Source: Aquabacter sp. (GTDB taxonomy: Bacteria > Pseudomonadota > Alphaproteobacteria > Rhizobiales > Xanthobacteraceae). Taken from it: 6,219 nt of DNA. Under the pieces are notes generated by a model. That model had not been told where the DNA came from, ran no database searches, and saw only the letters and a list, made by a program, of their open reading frames with translations. A program made the translations under genes and the position numbers. This document shows positions 5,633 to 6,219 of the stretch, one piece after another (the first letter of the stretch is position 1; each line of letters begins with the position of its first letter). The stretch covers positions 1 to 6,219 of the forward strand of contig JASBUY010000129.1 in NCBI GenBank assembly GCA_030147645.1. Direction: 5' to 3'.

Positions 5633-6219
5633 GGGCGCCCCCGCCCGGTCGCGCCGCCGCGCCCGGTCTGGCGAAGCTGCCGAACCCGGTGTCCCCCTCG
5701 CGCCGGACCCAGCCCATGCGCGAGCCCGCGCCGGCGAGCCGCACCGCCTTGTTCCTGCGCCGGCTGACCGTTCGGCTCAGTTCGTCGCGGATCGGCCGGC
5801 GCGGCGCCACCCTGCTGGCGCTTGCGGTCATCGGCGGCTTCACCGCTTATGGCGTGGTGCTGGGCGGGCATGTGGAAGAGGCCGAGGAATTCCTGGTGGA
5901 TCTCGGCGACGTGGCGGGCACCATGGCCGGCTTCAAGGTGAAGCAGGTCAATCTCTCGGGACAAAATCACGTCACGCCGCCCGAAATCCTGGCGGCGGCG
6001 GGCATCAAGCCTACCACCTCTCTGCCGTTCGTGGATGCGGATGCCACCCGCGCGCGGCTTGAATCCATGCCCTGGATCGCCAGCGCGACTGTGCGCAAAT
6101 TCTATCCCGACCGCATCGACATCGCGGTGGTGGAGCGCGACGTCAACGACCGCATCCGCGACAACGAGGCGGTTGAAACCCGCCTGATGACCCCGCAGGC
6201 CGCGATCGAAGCCGGCGCG
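5599..6219 (+). CDS. ftsQ: Cell division protein FtsQ (5' part, runs off the window)
   Basis: Bitopic inner-membrane divisome protein that links FtsB/FtsL and septal peptidoglycan synthesis; 207 codons are visible. The chosen start, ATG 5599 inside ddl, gives MDGGGRIAGPLR, a beginning I associate with Hyphomicrobiales FtsQ; ATG 5716 (Met40) is the alternative. A proline- and arginine-rich cytoplasmic tail is followed by one membrane helix (about 70-90, TLLALAVIGGFTAYGVVLGG). The periplasmic POTRA domain runs from about 112 to 180: FKVKQVNLSGQNHVTPPEIL, then the GIKPTTSLPFVDADATRARL region, PWIASATVRKFYPDRIDI and VVER. After Arg180-Asp181 the FtsQ pattern (normally a PFALWQ-like strand) is lost, and the final 26 residues read unlike the family. 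Identity up to about residue 180 is firm; the end is doubtful and may be a junction or assembly artefact. Confidence 0.88.
   Translation, partial: MDGGGRIAGPLRAPPPGRAAAPGLAKLPNPVSPSRRTQPMREPAPASRTALFLRRLTVRLSSSRIGRRGATLLALAVIGGFTAYGVVLGGHVEEAEEFLVDLGDVAGTMAGFKVKQVNLSGQNHVTPPEILAAAGIKPTTSLPFVDADATRARLESMPWIASATVRKFYPDRIDIAVVERDVNDRIRDNEAVETRLMTPQAAIEAGA

Overview
The window is a GC-rich stretch of chromosome coding on the plus strand throughout. It carries the peptidoglycan-precursor part of an alphaproteobacterial division and cell wall (dcw) cluster. The order is murG (3' part), murC, a cation diffusion facilitator (CDF) gene, a DUF4160/DUF2442 pair, murB, ddl and ftsQ (5' part). The murG-murC-murB-ddl-ftsQ backbone, the type II MurB active site, the GC-rich codon choice and the FtsQ N-terminus overlapping ddl all suggest Hyphomicrobiales. 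The Xanthobacteraceae (Xanthobacter/Azorhizobium relatives) are my best guess, but this is inferred from gene style, not from a search.

Layout. Positions 1-1939 hold the end of murG and all of murC, joined by a 4-base ATGA overlap. Positions 1940-3451 are an insertion of non-cell-wall genes relative to the usual murC-murB order. This insertion contains a 295-residue CDF metal transporter, then two small overlapping genes of the DUF4160 and DUF2442 families. murB follows at 3452-4387. A 324-base non-coding gap (4388-4711) contains two adjacent, diverged copies of a palindromic intergenic repeat. ddl (4712-5632) and ftsQ (5599 to the window end) then overlap by 34 bases.

How the genes work together. 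MurB reduces UDP-GlcNAc-enolpyruvate to UDP-MurNAc, and MurC adds the first L-Ala. Ddl makes the D-Ala-D-Ala dipeptide that is later added to the stem. MurG converts lipid I to lipid II at the membrane, and FtsQ links this synthesis to the divisome. The CDF transporter and the DUF pair have no obvious role in this pathway.

Most of the window is ordinary core genome. The points worth a second look are these: the CDF transporter has an altered membrane metal site (Glu/Asn in place of the usual Asp or His/Asp on helix 2) while its cytosolic zinc site is intact; the DUF4160/DUF2442 pair has the shape of a small two-gene module with less biased codon use than its neighbours; a tandem palindromic repeat lies ahead of ddl; and the last ~26 codons of the ftsQ frame do not look like FtsQ.
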